Part shown: one piece after another, positions 34,500 to 47,031 of the stretch | How positions within the stretch are numbered: the first letter of the stretch is position 1 | How the letters are laid out: each line of letters starts with the position of its first letter | NCBI GenBank assembly: GCA_026214975.1 | Contig: CM047805.1 | Location: 193,449,620 to 193,513,619 of the forward strand | DNA: 64,000 bases | Direction of reading: 5' to 3' | DNA from: Gentiana macrophylla | Taxonomy: Eukaryota > Streptophyta > Magnoliopsida > Gentianales > Gentianaceae | The notes under the pieces: model-generated | The model's input: the letters and a program-made list of their open reading frames with translations, nothing else | Databases searched by the model: none | Told to the model about the DNA's origin: nothing | Made by a program: the position numbers and the translations under genes

Positions 34500-34985
34500 T
34501 GCAGGCCAGGAGCAACACAGTTTCAACTCATATGTCAAGAGTAATGTAGTTTAGGCTCATGCTTAGAAGCATATTTTTTTACTCATTTGATGAGTGTAAC
34601 GCAGTTTAGGCTCGTGTTTAGGAGCTTTTTTACTCATTTGATGAATGAGTGTAATGCAGTTTAGGCTCGTGTTTAGCAGCTTTTTTACTCATTTGATGAG
34701 TGTAATGCAGTTTAGGCTCGTGTTTAAGAGCATTTTTTTTCTTTTTACTCATTTGATGGGTGTAATGCAATTTAGGCTCATGCTTAGGAGCATTTTTTTT
34801 TTCTTTTTTACTCATTTGATGAGTGTAATGCAGTTTAGGCTCGTGCTTAGGAGCATTTTTTTTACACATTTGATGGGTGTAATGCAGTTTAGGCTCGTGT
34901 TTAGGAGCATTTTTTTTCTTTTTTTTACCCATTTGATGAGTGTAATGCAGTTTAGGCTCGTGCTTAGGAGCATTTTTTTTTCTTT
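34500..34985 (-). repeat. Tandem repeat, about eight units of 51-63 bp
   Basis: Each unit contains GAGTGTAATGCAGTTTAGGC, a TCGTGTTTAGGAGC segment, a T run of variable length, and ACTCATTTGAT. Units begin near 34536, 34594, 34649, 34700, 34760, 34822, 34877 and 34940. On the minus strand it is open and repeats APKHEPKLHYTHQM separated by Lys runs, in frame with part of the integrase tail. Most length change is in the T run. Confidence 0.9.
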
Positions 34986-35510
34986 TGGCATAGAACCTTT
35001 TGAGGAATTTGCTGTTGATTTGGTTGAATTTGACCATCTTCATCAACTTGTATTCTCCACTTTGCCGACCTCCCGAACAACATGAGGGCCGTCTCAATTT
35101 TATTTGAATTTGTTTCGGTTTATATGTCATTATGACAGGTCTTCACAAGACAAGCTCTGAATTACCAACTTGGAATTGCCGTGAGCGCACCATCCTCTTG
35201 AATGCATTGGACTAGCAGGCTTGGTAGCATCATGATTTTTCTGAGCTTGGCGGCACTTTCAATGTAAAGCTTCTGAATCCAGCGAGCGAAGACGAGCTAT
35301 TTCCTCATTTGAGATGCTTTCTTAGATGAAGACCCAGTGAGGGATTTGTTGCTCAAGTTGTTGAACCATCTCAAAACAATTGACCAGCGAGCATGGTGTG
35401 CCTTTTGTCACGACATAATGAAGCAAAGGCTTTCTTTTGTAGCTGCCACCAAGACTGGAGTTTTTTTGGTCAAGTTTGCCTTGATGTTTACACAAACTTT
35501 TTTTCATCAC
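34986..35510 (-). pseudogene. Integrase C-terminal fragment, Ogre/Tat-like
   Basis: Translation on the minus strand, with frame changes, gives TKGTPCSLVNCFEM (the region after the catalytic core), a helical segment EEIARLRSLDSEAL, DGPHVVREVGKVENTS and finally NSKFLKRFYA. This order is that of the integrase C-terminus of Tat/Ogre elements. Several stops and at least two frameshifts are present, and the catalytic core is missing because element H cuts the sequence at 35562. Confidence 0.7.
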
Positions 35511-35561
35511 TCATTACATTCAAATGAGATTCCCTTCTCATCAAGTGGTTGAAGTGTTGAC

Positions 35562-37339
35562 TGTTGGAAGTAGCACCCGAAAGACAATTGATGTAATTGT
35601 TTTTAGAATTAATAAATGACAGATTTATTCTCATCTTATTGTTTGCTTCGTGCTTATAAGTAATACACTGCTGAAAACCCTAAGTCGTATCATATGTAGC
35701 CATATAACTTAGTGTGTGTCACACATGAGGATTAAGTTTATGGTGATACACTTGAAATGTTAGTCCGTGGTGAAGTTAATCAAAGTATGAGGTCTATTGA
35801 TTAAACCACCATTAATGCGCCCAGAACACTTTATGGTGTGACCGTCCTATCCGGACCATCGACATTGGTTGTCTAAGTGGGGCATTTATATATGATGAGA
35901 GTCATATATGACTGGACCGATTTAATCTGCATTTCTCATATAATTCCGTGATTGAGAAATCTTATTAAATCACAAGATGATCATATATGGATTGACCTTA
36001 ATCCTGAAGTGATTACACAGACTCCTATTGGTTTCAAGATAGGGTTTGATGTGTTCGTTAAGGATTGCTAAGTGGCACGGTCCGAATCACTTTCATGTTG
36101 GCACTGTTCTAGAATGAGTGAGAAGTGTGTGTCTCACAGATATTGAATCCATTCCTTCTTGCGGGAAGTAGAAAGACAATCCCCTTATTTGTTAATCCTA
36201 GAAACTGATCGATCCGCGGAGTTCGTATTGGTTATGAACTAATTGATCACTAGTGGATTAATGGTAAATAAGGATGAGATGTATTGAAGAAGGTTTACGG
36301 AAATAATCCCGCTTCATTACGGATAGTCTATGGAGGGTTAGTTTATATGTAATGATTATATCAATGGACACTTATTGACTCGACTCGACGTTTTGAGAAT
36401 AAGTTATATCTAAAATCGATAGAGTTCAGTTTCGGATTTATGGTGACGTAATTCCAGAATTAATAAGTTGAGTGAAAATATTCTGCTCGATGAATGTTTT
36501 ATTCAATTTATTGTAGCTACTGGTTATAGATCCATGGTCCCTGGGTTGGCTCCTAACACCTGAGTGTTTTCTCATTTTATGGAACCTCGAGAATAAATTA
36601 AATAGTTGGTCTATTTAATGAATATGCAAATATTATTTATTTGGTAAATAATATGTAAAATAGAAAAGACATTTTCTATTAAATAAATGGCTTAAAAGTG
36701 GTGCCCCTTTGTGATGAAATTAGGAAAAGAAATTTTTCTAGATTATCTCACATGTGTAATTAATTAATTATCTACTTGTTGGATAATTAATAGCAAAATT
36801 AAGAGATTGAGTTTTTGGAAATTATCTCATATTTTTGTAGCAAAAATATATTTTCCTTATGGGAATAGGTTTTTGTGGTGTGAAATTGATAACTCTCTTG
36901 ACTAGTTATATTGCTACATAAAGAGAGTTCCTCCTAACACAATTTACACTACACAATTGGCGCCACATAGTAAATTAAAAGGAAGAAAAATTAGTTTCTT
37001 GCCTTAGTCATTAAGAGAAGAAAAACCTAGGGTTTTCTTGTGCATATTTGAGGAGGTTCTGCGGCGAGGATCGACGTCCACCAGTCGTCGCTAGGAGATA
37101 CAATCCGGAAGATTGTGGCTTCTCCATATGTCGATTTACCATACCTCTTAGATAAGGTAAATCTTCAACTTTCTTATAGTCGTATTAATTATTATGCGAA
37201 TCGAATCGTGGTAAAATCGCACGCGAATTTATTCGTAGCTTCCGCTGTGCATGATCGAGTGTCTCGATCGGTGCTGTGAATCAAATCGGACGATCCAATT
37301 ATGGATCGGATCCGAATTCGGATTTCTGTATATCCAGCA
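35562..37339 (+). repeat. 5' LTR of element H
   Basis: 1778 bp from TGTTGGAAG to TATCCAGCA, followed two bases later by the primer site. It pairs with 49638-50146 and with the G LTR. The TATA position seen in G reads TACATAAAG here (about 36914), a weakened box. Confidence 0.88.
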
Positions 37340-37341
37340 TG

Positions 37342-37352
37342 TGGTATCAGAG
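37342..37352 (+). other. Primer binding site of element H, tRNA-Met type
   Basis: TGGTATCAGAG just inside the 5' LTR, the usual primer site of plant copia elements. Confidence 0.8.
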
Positions 37353-40300
37353 AAAGGTTAAAGCGATTTTGCGATCTTGATTGCATAATTAATTAATAAG
37401 GAGTGAAATAGAATAAAAATTGCGTCTTTAATTTAATTTATGCGATTGAAAGATTTGGTTGACGAGATGGATTGGAGTTGGTACTTGTTTACCGTTAGAT
37501 CTATTGTAAACCCGTTTTTTCGGGTATAGGATGTCTTGTAATTTATTTTTGCAATTAATTTTCTGCACTTTAGAATTTAATTTTTTGTCGCACCATATAA
37601 ATTAATTCGGATGCATATTTTCATCAAATCTGGAAGATGGCATAGTGGTCAAGTCACAGAATCAACAAACTGCAGATCTGAGTTGTGGTTTACTTTTACG
37701 CATTTATTTTCATGTTTGATAATTTATGTGAGATAACCATGCCATTACATGCATCATATACATGAATTCCACTCCTAGCATATGCATACATGTTGATAAT
37801 TAATCGTGACATTAATTAGGCATGTATGAAACGTAATTAATCTAGATTAATTTAGGTAATTAATTTAATTAATTAAAACGAACGGAATTTTATCGGGATA
37901 TAAAATTCACATGACAAAATAAAAATTTACTTGTTAAATTTATTTTGGGATCTAAAAATCATTCATGATTTTTGATTATGTAGTGACAACATAAAATAAT
38001 TTTATTAATTGGAAAATCCGGAAAAGTGGGACACCAATTGAGCAAAAGGTTTGAAAATTGATTCGGGCGGTCAACAGGGCTTCGGCTCGACTCGACATGT
38101 CCGTCCAAGTACGGGGTTAGCCACAGGGGTCCAGAAAGGTCAAGCTATCCGGCGAGCTGAGGCTCAATGGGGCAACCTTAGCCCGATTTTCAACCCAGCA
38201 CCCGCACACGTGCGACGTTAGCGTCATATGAACCAACGAAGAGGACGGGTCGGCTTAGCCAATATCGACACCGTTCGGTGAACTTGGTTAAAGCTCAACC
38301 AGGGTTTAATACTAATAAGTTGGTGATTCCTTTTCAAGATTTATTGTTTTCAAATTATTGAGATAAAATTCAACGATCCAAAATTTTTATCATGACATTA
38401 TTAGGACTATAAAATTCATTGGTGAATTTTAATTGTGTAGTGTCAACACAAGAGATTTTCTAAATATTCGAAAAATTGGAAAATCATGAATAAGGTGTCG
38501 CTAGTTAGACGGTATTTAGAACCGATAAACTAGTGGGAGCTTTTAATTTTGTGATTTTTTTTTTGGAATTATTAGAAAAATTCATAAAGTCCTAATGTAT
38601 TAGGGTTTTAAAATTCTTGGTGAATTTTAATTGTGTAGTCTCTACACAAAGAATTAAAAAATCCGAAAAATTGGAAAATCGTGAATAAGTGACACTAGTT
38701 AGACGGTATTTGGAACCGATGAACTAGTGGGAGGATTAATTTAAATATTCATGATTTATTGTTTTTCGGATTGTCAATAAATTCTGAAAATCCTAATGAG
38801 ACTACCTAATTTTCAAAATATCGAGTGGGAGCGGGGAAGGTGTCAACCGACCCCACGGCCTCTACTGTTGACACAAGCACGTGAGAGAATGGTGATGCCT
38901 CGTGCCGCTTTGATTTTGGCCCCCTACAGATGGCCTTCACCGCTATCAAAATTCAAGGCTTGGTCTCCGAAAGGATAGGATTTTGAGTACTCGTCGGGTT
39001 ACTGACCTACCCTACGTACTCGGGGCATACTTAAAAATCTGAAACAGTAGGTCACACTCACAAGGATATATTTGGAAATATCTTGGCTGAAAAAGGAAGG
39101 TAATCAACAATTAAATGGAGATGTCTGATTCTCAAATAATTGTTGAGAGAGATAGTCTCAATTTAATCGTCACCTCTTTGACCTACCCTACGGCGGCACT
39201 GTAGGTGTGAGATTAAATCCTTGGAATGGTAGGATAAACTGCATGCATGACATCACGTTTATAATTCCTAAATTTATTATTGTTGTGCTGTATGATTTGA
39301 TTTATATTTCTGTCATGATTTATTTTCTACAACTGCATATTATCTCATGGTATCTAAGCTACTAAACATGATAAATTGACTAATAATGACTTCGCAAAAG
39401 TGGAAAAGTAACAATAACGTTGAACTCAATAATCGAGAATGCAAATTAATTCTTCGGAAGAGGATGATCCTCTTGAGCCTACAAACTTAAGTGACATTGA
39501 TGTCACTGCTGTCACTTGTGTTTAACGAGAGAGAAAACAAAATTAGTTCAAAGATGACGAGAATGATTCGGTAGCAATCTCATTTGGCATCCCACAGTTC
39601 ACGAGTAGTGCCTACTCAAATGAACTGCTAGTTCACGGCCATTTCCTTTAAAGAAAGCCAAGAATGGGAAGGAAAATGTCTAAAAGTATAAGTCATCTAA
39701 ACTAAATAAGTTAAAGGCTAAACCGAAATATTAATAAAAGAAAGTATAGGATAAGGAAAGTCATTTCGGATCACTAACCTATGAATCCTTATAGACTTTC
39801 TTAACCGAGTAATTTAACTCAGAAGCTAAAGTTCTTTTGTTAGAACAAAGTAGCTGGGCATTCATGATAAATAGTAGACAACGGGCAATTATTTCAGCTA
39901 AGATAGTGGGAGTGATATAAGGAAATAAATTTTGGATTTTAATCCTTGAATATTACAGAAATATAATTTGTGTTTTCAGATTCGTTGGAACAAATAGTTT
40001 CACTTTCACATCGATAATATAGTTTCCTTAAAGAAAGTGAATATGACATTTGTATACGATTCTGAGACTCCGACTTTTGTCTGATAAAGTCAAAACCACT
40101 AAGTAATGCTGAAAAAGTATATGTAACTCATCATAAACTATTAAGACAAATGGTTTCCGTATTTAGATGAAAGATTCTTCAGCATCTATTAATTAGTGCA
40201 TATATCCTAAAGATAAGATCTGAAGACTGGCTAAGGGTGATTCCTATCTCCCAGTCTAAGAACACTATCTCAAAGGAAAAATGACTAAGTTACCTTTCAA

Positions 40301-40856
40301 TTAGGAAAAGGTAATAGAGCTGAAGAAGTATCACAACTTGTTCATATTGACCTTCGGGGTCTTATGAAAGATGCAAGCTAGTGGGAGCTTTTGAGTAGTG
40401 GACAATTTGTCTCATAGCTACTCGAAACGCCGATTAGTTTATCTAAATATTTGGAGGAATCTCTGATATTACCAGAGAAATGAGTATTCCATACTCAGAT
40501 ATAGGCTATAGAATTGTACTTGGAACTGATGCTCGGCCTACCTCCGAGTGAAACGATTTCACTGAAAGGTAACCATGTATTGTCTTTTATAGTTATTGAT
40601 ATGCTACAATACACTGCCTAACTCAATTAAGATATTAGTTGCAAAATAATGGTTTACATTATTATATAATACCGAGAAGTCTACCTAGAAGATGCTTATG
40701 AATTTATGGATAAGAAGTGAACTACGTTTACTCCACTTCCGTAAATAGAGGCGTTTAGCACTTGATGCTTGAAGGTAGGACTAGAGATTTTTCATACATG
40801 TTTAGATGGTGAATGTTCGTGAAATATCTTAATGCAATGAGTAAAGGCTGGTTATA
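37353..40856 (+). other. Internal region of element H, left part, non-coding
   Basis: No frame above 60-70 codons with recognisable content. Two copies of a repeat unit at about 38470-38550 and 38660-38740 share GCTAGTTAGACGGTATTT (or ACTAGTTAGACGG), GGAACCGAT and AACTAGTGGGAG; they match the reverse complement of the repeats in copy F (12340-12760). The block 38800-39240 is conserved in F. Confidence 0.65.
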
Positions 40857-41561
40857 TGATAGCAATCTGATTGTAGGATCAAGATCAAATCTTCGACTTT
40901 TGTTGATTCAACAATTGACTTTAAGCTTATACGAATTCAAGCTAGGGTTTTTCCGATCTGATTGTATAAAACGTGGACTATTTGGAAATAAAATGAAAGT
41001 AACAACAATAATCAATCTCTGATTATTGTCTCGTGATAATCCTATCTCAGGAAAACCACCCAACTATTCTATCTCAGAATAATTGAAAGAAACTCCAATC
41101 TTTGAAAAGTTTCTTGATTATAAACTAGGGTTTAATCTCCAAAATAATCTGCCTAACACGTTCATTTTTGACAACTATAAATAGCAAAATAAAAACCTAA
41201 TTCCTAAGGAAATAAGGCGCCACTTTATCAGCCTTGGGCCTGAATATTAACTTCCTAATTAAATAAAAATCCTAATTAAAAATAGCATAATTAAAAGTCC
41301 ATAAAATATTCAGCAAATATGATTCGCATAAAACGCCCCATACTTGGGCCTTTTGCACATTAAGCCCAATCAGCAATGAATAGACTTAGAGTAGTTGGAT
41401 CATCAATCCTCGAGGCCTCATTCTCCTTTCCATCGTCTTGGACCAGCTTTGCATAAGCTTCTCGAGCCTTCTTCTCTTGAAAACGTGTAATAGGTCCATC
41501 TCGAACAATAATAGGATCCTTGGGCTTGTGAATTCATGGCTGATCATCTTGGAGTGCATCA
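40857..41561 (-). repeat. 3' LTR of the chromovirus-like element
   Basis: 705 bp. It differs from 47032-47709 mainly by about 27 extra bases near 41045-41080. The integrase frame ends inside it, at 41534. Confidence 0.9.
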
Positions 41562-43045
41562 TTCCCTCCCGGTTTGGAAGGATCTGACCTCAGATCATAA
41601 TGAGGATCATCAAACGGTGACAAGTCCTTAACATTGATTGTTGAAGACATAGTCCAATCCGGTGGTAAATCTATGACATAGGCGTTGTCATTCACCTTTT
41701 GTAGCACCTGAAATGGTCCATCACCTCGGTAATTCAGCTTTCTCTTGCGTTGATGTGGAAAACGCTCCTTGCGTAGGTATAGCCATACCCAATCTTCCGG
41801 TTTGAAGATCATTTCTTTGCGTCCTTTATTTGCCTGCTTGAGATACCGCTCCGTAGCCTTTTCAACCTCCAAACGAGATTTTGTGTGTAAGTCACGAACA
41901 AGTGCATCCTTGTCTTCCGCATCTAAACTCACGTGTGTGCCTGTAGGAAGAGGAACAAACTCGAAAGGAGCAGAGGGTAAAAATCCATAAACAACTTCAA
42001 ACGGGGCAGCCTAAGTAGCTGAGTGAGGAGCACGATTATAAGCAAATTCAACAAATGGAAGACACGTTTCCCACGTCCTAAGGTTCTTACCCACCACAGT
42101 TCTAAGTAACTGACACAAAGTAAGGTTGGTAACCTCTGTTTGACCATCAGTTTGTGGGTGAAAAGAAGTGGAATATAACAAGGATGTACCTAGTTTCAGC
42201 CATAACACTCTCCAAAAGTGGCTAATAAATTTGGTATCTCGGTCACTAACTATGGATCTAGGCACACCATGCAAATGTACTATTTCCTTAAAGAACAAGT
42301 CAGCAATAGCATAAGCATCATTAGTCTTATTACATGCAATGAAATGTGCCATCTTAGACATTCTATCAACAACCACAAAAATCGAATCATGACCATTCCT
42401 AGTTCGTGGCAAACCTAAGACAAAGTCCATGGAAAGATCAGTCCAAGGTGAAGTGGGAATAGGAAGTGGTGTGTATAACCTATGTGGTTGTGACCTAGCC
42501 TTAGCATGCTTGCAAACTAAACACGGAGAACAATATTTAACCACATCAGATTTCATCTTAGGCCAATAAAAATGTTGCTTAAGAATGTCTAAGGTCTTAT
42601 CTACCCCAAAATGTCCCATCAAACCTCCCCCATGAGTTTCCTTAACAAACAACTCACGCATAGAACAACGAGGTACACATAACTTAGCATTCTTGTAAAG
42701 GAATCCATCGAAAATAGAATATTCAGGTTGATCACGAGAAGGACATGCAGCAAATATTTTCCCAAAATCAACGTCATGTTCATACATATGCTTAATAGAT
42801 TCAAATCCTAACAACTTGGTTTGCATAGAAGTGATAAAAGAATAACGCCTAGATAAGGCATCAACAACTATGTTATCCTCACCCTTCTTATACTTAATCA
42901 CATAAGGAAATGACTCTATAAACTCAACCCATATTATATGACGCTTATTCAGTTTCCCTTGCCCTTTTAAGTACTTGATAGACTCGTGATCAGTGTGGAT
43001 GGTGAACTCTCTAGGCCGTAAATATGCAGCCATGTTTGTAAACAA
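41534..43045 (-). pseudogene. Integrase of the chromovirus-like element, one stop
   Basis: A single frame runs from the end of RNase H ([19 protein letters not shown]) through the integrase and is broken only by a TAG at 42011-42013. The HHCC domain includes [20 protein letters not shown] and CLVCKHAK. The catalytic residues are present: Asp in [11 protein letters not shown], Asp in [14 protein letters not shown], Glu in [10 protein letters not shown]. After the stop the C-terminal domain continues with PEDWVWLYLRKERFP and KLNYRGDGPFQVL to SPFDDPHYDLRSDPSKPGGND, reading through the polypurine tract and stopping 28 bases into the 3' LTR. A single nonsense change separates this from an open integrase frame. 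Confidence 0.88.
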
Positions 43046-43980
43046 CGAACCAACGCATACAACTCTTTATCATACGTAGAATAATTAAGTGCAGCTCCTT
43101 TTAGTTTCTCACTAAAGTACGCAACATGCCTACTTTCTTGTATTAAAACACCACCAATCCCCACACCCGATGCATCACATTCAAGATGGAACATCTTATT
43201 AAAATCAGGTAATGCAAGTATAGGCGCAGAAATAAGCATAGACTTAAGAGTTTCAAAAGCTTCCCTGTGACGTTGTTCCCACACAAATGGTGCATTCTTT
43301 TTGACGAGCTTATTGAGGGGAGCTGCAATGGAGCTAAATCCCTTCACAAAACGTCTATAGAAGCTTGCAAGGCCATGGAAACTACGTACTTGTGCAGCCG
43401 TGGAAGGTTCAGGCCACTCTTGTATTGCCTTGATCTTTTCTTGGTCCACTTCCACACCTTTAGCACTAATAACAAAGCCAAGAAAGACAACACTCTCCAA
43501 ACAAAATTTACACTTTTTGAGATTAGCATATAATTCGTGTTCTCTAAGTGTATGCAAAATAGCCTTCAAATGTTCAACATGATCATCAAATGTAGTGCTA
43601 TAAATAAGTATATCATCGAAGTACACAACTACAAAGTGATTTATAAATTCCCGAAGGACCTCATTCATAAGTCTCATAAACGTGGAAGGTGCATTAGTTA
43701 AACCAAATGGCATGACAAGCCACTCATATAATCTAAAAGTGGTTTTAAAAGCTATTTTCCACTCATCACCCTCCCAAATACGTACTTGATAGTAGCCACT
43801 CTTCAAATCAATTTTAGTAAAAAAATGACTACCATGCAAATTATCAAGCATATCATCTAGTCTAGTGATAGGATATCGATACTTTACCGTTATCCGGTTG
43901 ATTGCACGACAATCTGTGCACATACGCCATTCTCCCGTCTTCTTGGGGACCACAATGACTGGGACTGCACAAGGGCTCAT
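42967..43980 (-). CDS. Reverse transcriptase and RNase H of the chromovirus-like element
   Basis: An open frame of 337 codons from ATG 43980. RT blocks are clear: [20 protein letters not shown], then [16 protein letters not shown], then [17 protein letters not shown], and the catalytic box in [11 protein letters not shown] is intact. The RNase H part begins [18 protein letters not shown] and continues to [15 protein letters not shown], after which a frameshift near 43030 passes the coding sense to the integrase frame. Upstream, a frameshift near 43985 separates it from the protease-RT linker. It is probably a piece of a former gag-pol polyprotein and not a separate gene. Confidence 0.88.
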   Translation of the reverse strand: MSPCAVPVIVVPKKTGEWRMCTDCRAINRITVKYRYPITRLDDMLDNLHGSHFFTKIDLKSGYYQVRIWEGDEWKIAFKTTFRLYEWLVMPFGLTNAPSTFMRLMNEVLREFINHFVVVYFDDILIYSTTFDDHVEHLKAILHTLREHELYANLKKCKFCLESVVFLGFVISAKGVEVDQEKIKAIQEWPEPSTAAQVRSFHGLASFYRRFVKGFSSIAAPLNKLVKKNAPFVWEQRHREAFETLKSMLISAPILALPDFNKMFHLECDASGVGIGGVLIQESRHVAYFSEKLKGAALNYSTYDKELYALVRCLQTWLHIYGLESSPSTLITSLSST

Positions 43981-45563
43981 GGACTCGCGAATCTTCCCTT
44001 CTCCAACAGCTCCTCAACTTGATTTTGTATCTCCATGATCTCCGTGGGGTTGGCTCTATAGGCTGGCCGGTTTGGTATCACGGAACCGGGTACAAAGTCG
44101 ATTTGATGCTCCACTCCTCTTATTGGTGGCAGCCCCTTAGGTTCCTCCTCCGGAAAGACATCCTTGAATTCCTGCAAAACAGAATAAATCGCACTAGGGA
44201 GAGAATCGGTTAAATCGGATATAGAAAGTAAACAAGGGGTAGGGGAGTCAGAATTTTTAAGTACAAGAATATAAATTGGATTTCCAGCCCCTACGGCCTT
44301 TATCATTAAATTCCGATTGACCTTACTAGTGTGTGAGGTGGCGTGCTTACCTTGTTTATTAACTTTCGGATCACATTCAGCCTTATTTACCCGAGCTACA
44401 ACCCCTTCCTTACCCACGGCTTTATTATCGTTTTGTGTTGCTTAGTGACGCAACCGGAAAGCCGTCATCTTAAGTTTTTCATCATGCGCTTCCTTAGGGG
44501 TCATTGGGTGCAAAACAATGGTCTTGCCTTTATAAGGCAGTGAATATCGGTTTAAGTAGCCATCATAAAAAACATGTCTATCAAATTGCCACGGACGACC
44601 TAAAAGTAGGTGTGTGACGTGCATAGGAAGAACCTCACAAAGTACCTCATCATGAAATTTACCAATCTGAAAATTAACGAGTGCTTGTGAGTTGACGTGT
44701 GTTTCCCCCTCATCACTCAACCATTGTAGTTGATAGGGTTTGGGGTGTGGTAACATGGGAATACGCAAAGTTTCAACAAGTAACGTACTAACCACATTAG
44801 TGCACCTACCCGAATCAATAATCAAGTTACAAGTTCTACCCCCAATACCACACGTGGATTGAAAAATGTTATCACGCTGCGTATTGTCATCAATTTTAGT
44901 TTGTGCAGCCAATACACGTTGTAAAACACCACATACACCCGAACCATAAGAAGAAGTAGCACTAACATGCAGCAAATTATCATCATCGCTATCACTATGT
45001 GCGCTATTATCATCCTTATCGGAGTCAGATTCAAATTCATGAGGTTCCAACTCAACGCCAACAGCCCGTAAAACACGCTTATTAGGACAATAACGAGCAC
45101 AATGACCTCTACCACGACACATAAAACAAGCCATATCACGTGCACGTTCAACACTAGGAGCACCCTTTTCACGCATGTCTTTTGTTTTAGCATCAGAATA
45201 AGGATAATTCAATTTACGTGGTTTAAAATCATCTTTAGGACGTGTATTAGGCTGATTGGAAACATTAGAAGACGAAGATGTAGTACCTCGTCCAAAAGAA
45301 GAGTAAGTAGAGCAAGTGTTACCATAAGAAGCTTTATATGCAGCCCGTTCAGCCAAGCGCTTTTGCACCATGATTGCACCTTGTAGAAGCTCGGCTTTGG
45401 TGCGATAATTCTGTAATTCGATGTGGGAAGCAATATCGTGTCGAAGGCCACATATGAAACGCTGCATTGTCACTTCATCATCCTCTTCTACATTGGCTTT
45501 AAGCATAGTGAGGCGCAAATCTTCATCAAACTCCTCTACGGTGCGATTTCCTTGACGTAACAA
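43977..45563 (-). pseudogene. Gag C-terminus, zinc knuckle and protease of the chromovirus-like element
   Basis: One frame with a single TAA at about 44442. It starts in the gag core (NRTVEEFDEDLRLTMLKANV), passes a Ser/Thr-rich linker and a CCHC zinc knuckle, CFMCRGRGHCARYC, then an acidic Asp/Ser stretch, then the protease with IIDSGRCTNVVSTLL. The usual Ser after Asp-Ser-Gly is Arg here, which may weaken the active site. PMHVTHLLLGRPWQFDRH follows. After the stop the linker GLPPIRGVEHQIDFVPGSVI leads into RT. The zinc knuckle should bind genomic RNA. Confidence 0.85.
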
Positions 45564-45573
45564 CGTTTGTAAC

Positions 45574-46202
45574 TCATGGAGTGATCCTATAGTAATGAGT
45601 AGGTACCCATTGTTGCTTCATGATCTCTTTGAGCACCGCCCATGAAGTGATCTCACCATCACGTCTTCTTCGACGTTGGGCACGAGTTGGTCCCACCAAT
45701 GCATGGTGTGTCGGTAAACTCCATCGTCGCGAGCAGTTGTACTGTTTAGCATCACTAAAATTTGTGCAAGAGAAAACTTGAGAACCTTTCATCTCCCAAG
45801 CTAAATACCTGTCCGGATCAGCCTTACCATCAAACGGTGGAATTTTGTATTTCACATTACGTGAATCGTCATGTGGGGAATTTGGACAGCCCAGTATCGT
45901 TGGGAATGAGAGCTCGACTGCATCAACAACACGGTTAGGTGGGGGATTTACCTCGATTGGCCGTTGGACGTATTTAGAGTGTAAGTGCATGGATGGCATT
46001 CAGAACGTCCTGATGTTTGCGTTCATATTCAGCATGGCGACGTTGAGAGTCGTCACGAACCGTGTCAATTTTTTCAGACATTTGAGCATGTGCTTGAGCC
46101 AGTTCCCGTTCAAGTTCATCATCAATATCTTTCCGTGTGGTTTCGAGTGCCTGAGCAAGTTTATCGTCGAAAGCTTTCTGGAGAAGTTTATCATCAGCCA
46201 TA
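45574..46202 (-). pseudogene. Gag N-terminal part of the chromovirus-like element
   Basis: The likely start is the ATG at 46202 (MADDKLLQKAFDDKLAQAL), a charged helical segment with coiled-coil character ending at a stop near 45974. The gag core continues in another frame at 45574-45999 with YKIPPFDGKADPDRYLAWEM and SWAVLKEIMKQQWVPTHYY. Frameshifts near 45990 and 45570 mean the Gag cannot be made whole. Confidence 0.75.
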
Positions 46203-47012
46203 GCGTGAGGCTTATGGTGACTTAACTCATGTTCACTCGTGTTTAACTCACACAACCCTCGGAGGAATAAGAACTCGAACACAAAGAGAAAAAAATTATT
46301 TTCCCGCCAAATTTCATGGAAAATGAAGCAAAAAATTTCCTGGTAAAATTAAATTTTGTTCCAGGGATCCTGACACCGTACTAGTCACGAAAACACAAAA
46401 AAAATTTCGTGCCTTTTTTTTTCTTTCTAAAAACAGAACGTGAAGCTCGTGTGGTGTGTGTAGAGACAATCAAATTTTCTGGAAGTGCTTCGTCAAGATT
46501 GATCGGAGTACTACTCTTTCGATCGAAAATCAAGAATCCGGTTTCCTTAAATTCTTGATAATTCTTGATGTTCTTGATTCGGTTTTTGGAGTGTCGATCA
46601 AGAACGAGGAAGATACGAGTATTGATTAAATCCCGTAATTTTGTGCTTCGTTCTTCTCTCTTTTTCTTTTCTTTTCTATTTTTTTTTTTGTTGTAAAAGG
46701 GTTGGCCTTACAATAAATTAAGGACTTTACAGCAAATCAAGAAGTAAATCTCGAATGATTTATTGATTAATTGAAATCGAACTAGTCCAAAAACCTGAAT
46801 CCGGATGCGATAATATGCAGCAAATAGCAGGAATAATTCTGTCCGGATGCGATGAAAAATCAAACGCAGCAGTAGACGTGTAACGCAGCAGCAAATTTCC
46901 AAAGAATCCATCCTAGAACAAATTAGGGTTCTTGGGTTGCAAGAACATCTAGGGTTACGAAAAGAGCAGCAGAAAATCGAGAGTAGTGCAGCAGACGTTG
47001 AAGCTTTAATCA
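46203..47012 (-). other. Untranslated leader of the chromovirus-like element
   Basis: About 800 bp between the primer site and the gag start, with no frame that I regard as coding. An A/T-rich stretch with T runs lies near 46400-46690. Confidence 0.55.
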
Positions 47013-47029
47013 CTTAAGCTCCGATACCA
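47013..47029 (-). other. Primer binding site of the chromovirus-like element
   Basis: On the minus strand TGGTATCGGAGCTTAAG lies two bases from the 5' LTR end. It fits an initiator tRNA-Met primer site with one change (TATCGGAG for TATCAGAG). Confidence 0.7.
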
Positions 47030-47031
47030 CT

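Larger units (their letters stand above)
29400..35561 (-). mobile_element. Ogre/Tat-like Ty3/gypsy remnant (3' end of pol to 3' LTR)
   Basis: Read on the minus strand the order is: degenerate integrase C-terminus (34986-35510), an in-frame tandem repeat (34500-34985), a long A-rich 3' untranslated region, a polypurine tract (CTCGAGGGGGCATT) and an LTR starting TGTAGATATGAAAATTT at 31226. The integrase tail (GPHVVREVGKVENT, then FLKRFYA in another frame) is the type seen in Ogre/Tat elements. Element H inserted at 35562 and removed the rest from view. A solo LTR (33709-34236) sits in its 3' region. Confidence 0.7.

Noticed and set aside
34645..35085. 146-codon plus-strand frame with repeated MQFRLV
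   Set aside because: It is the shadow of the tandem repeat; the integrase tail fixes the coding strand as minus.
37342..37352. TGGTATCAGAG as part of a tRNA gene
   Set aside because: It is the complement of a tRNA end adjacent to an LTR, with no tRNA fold around it.
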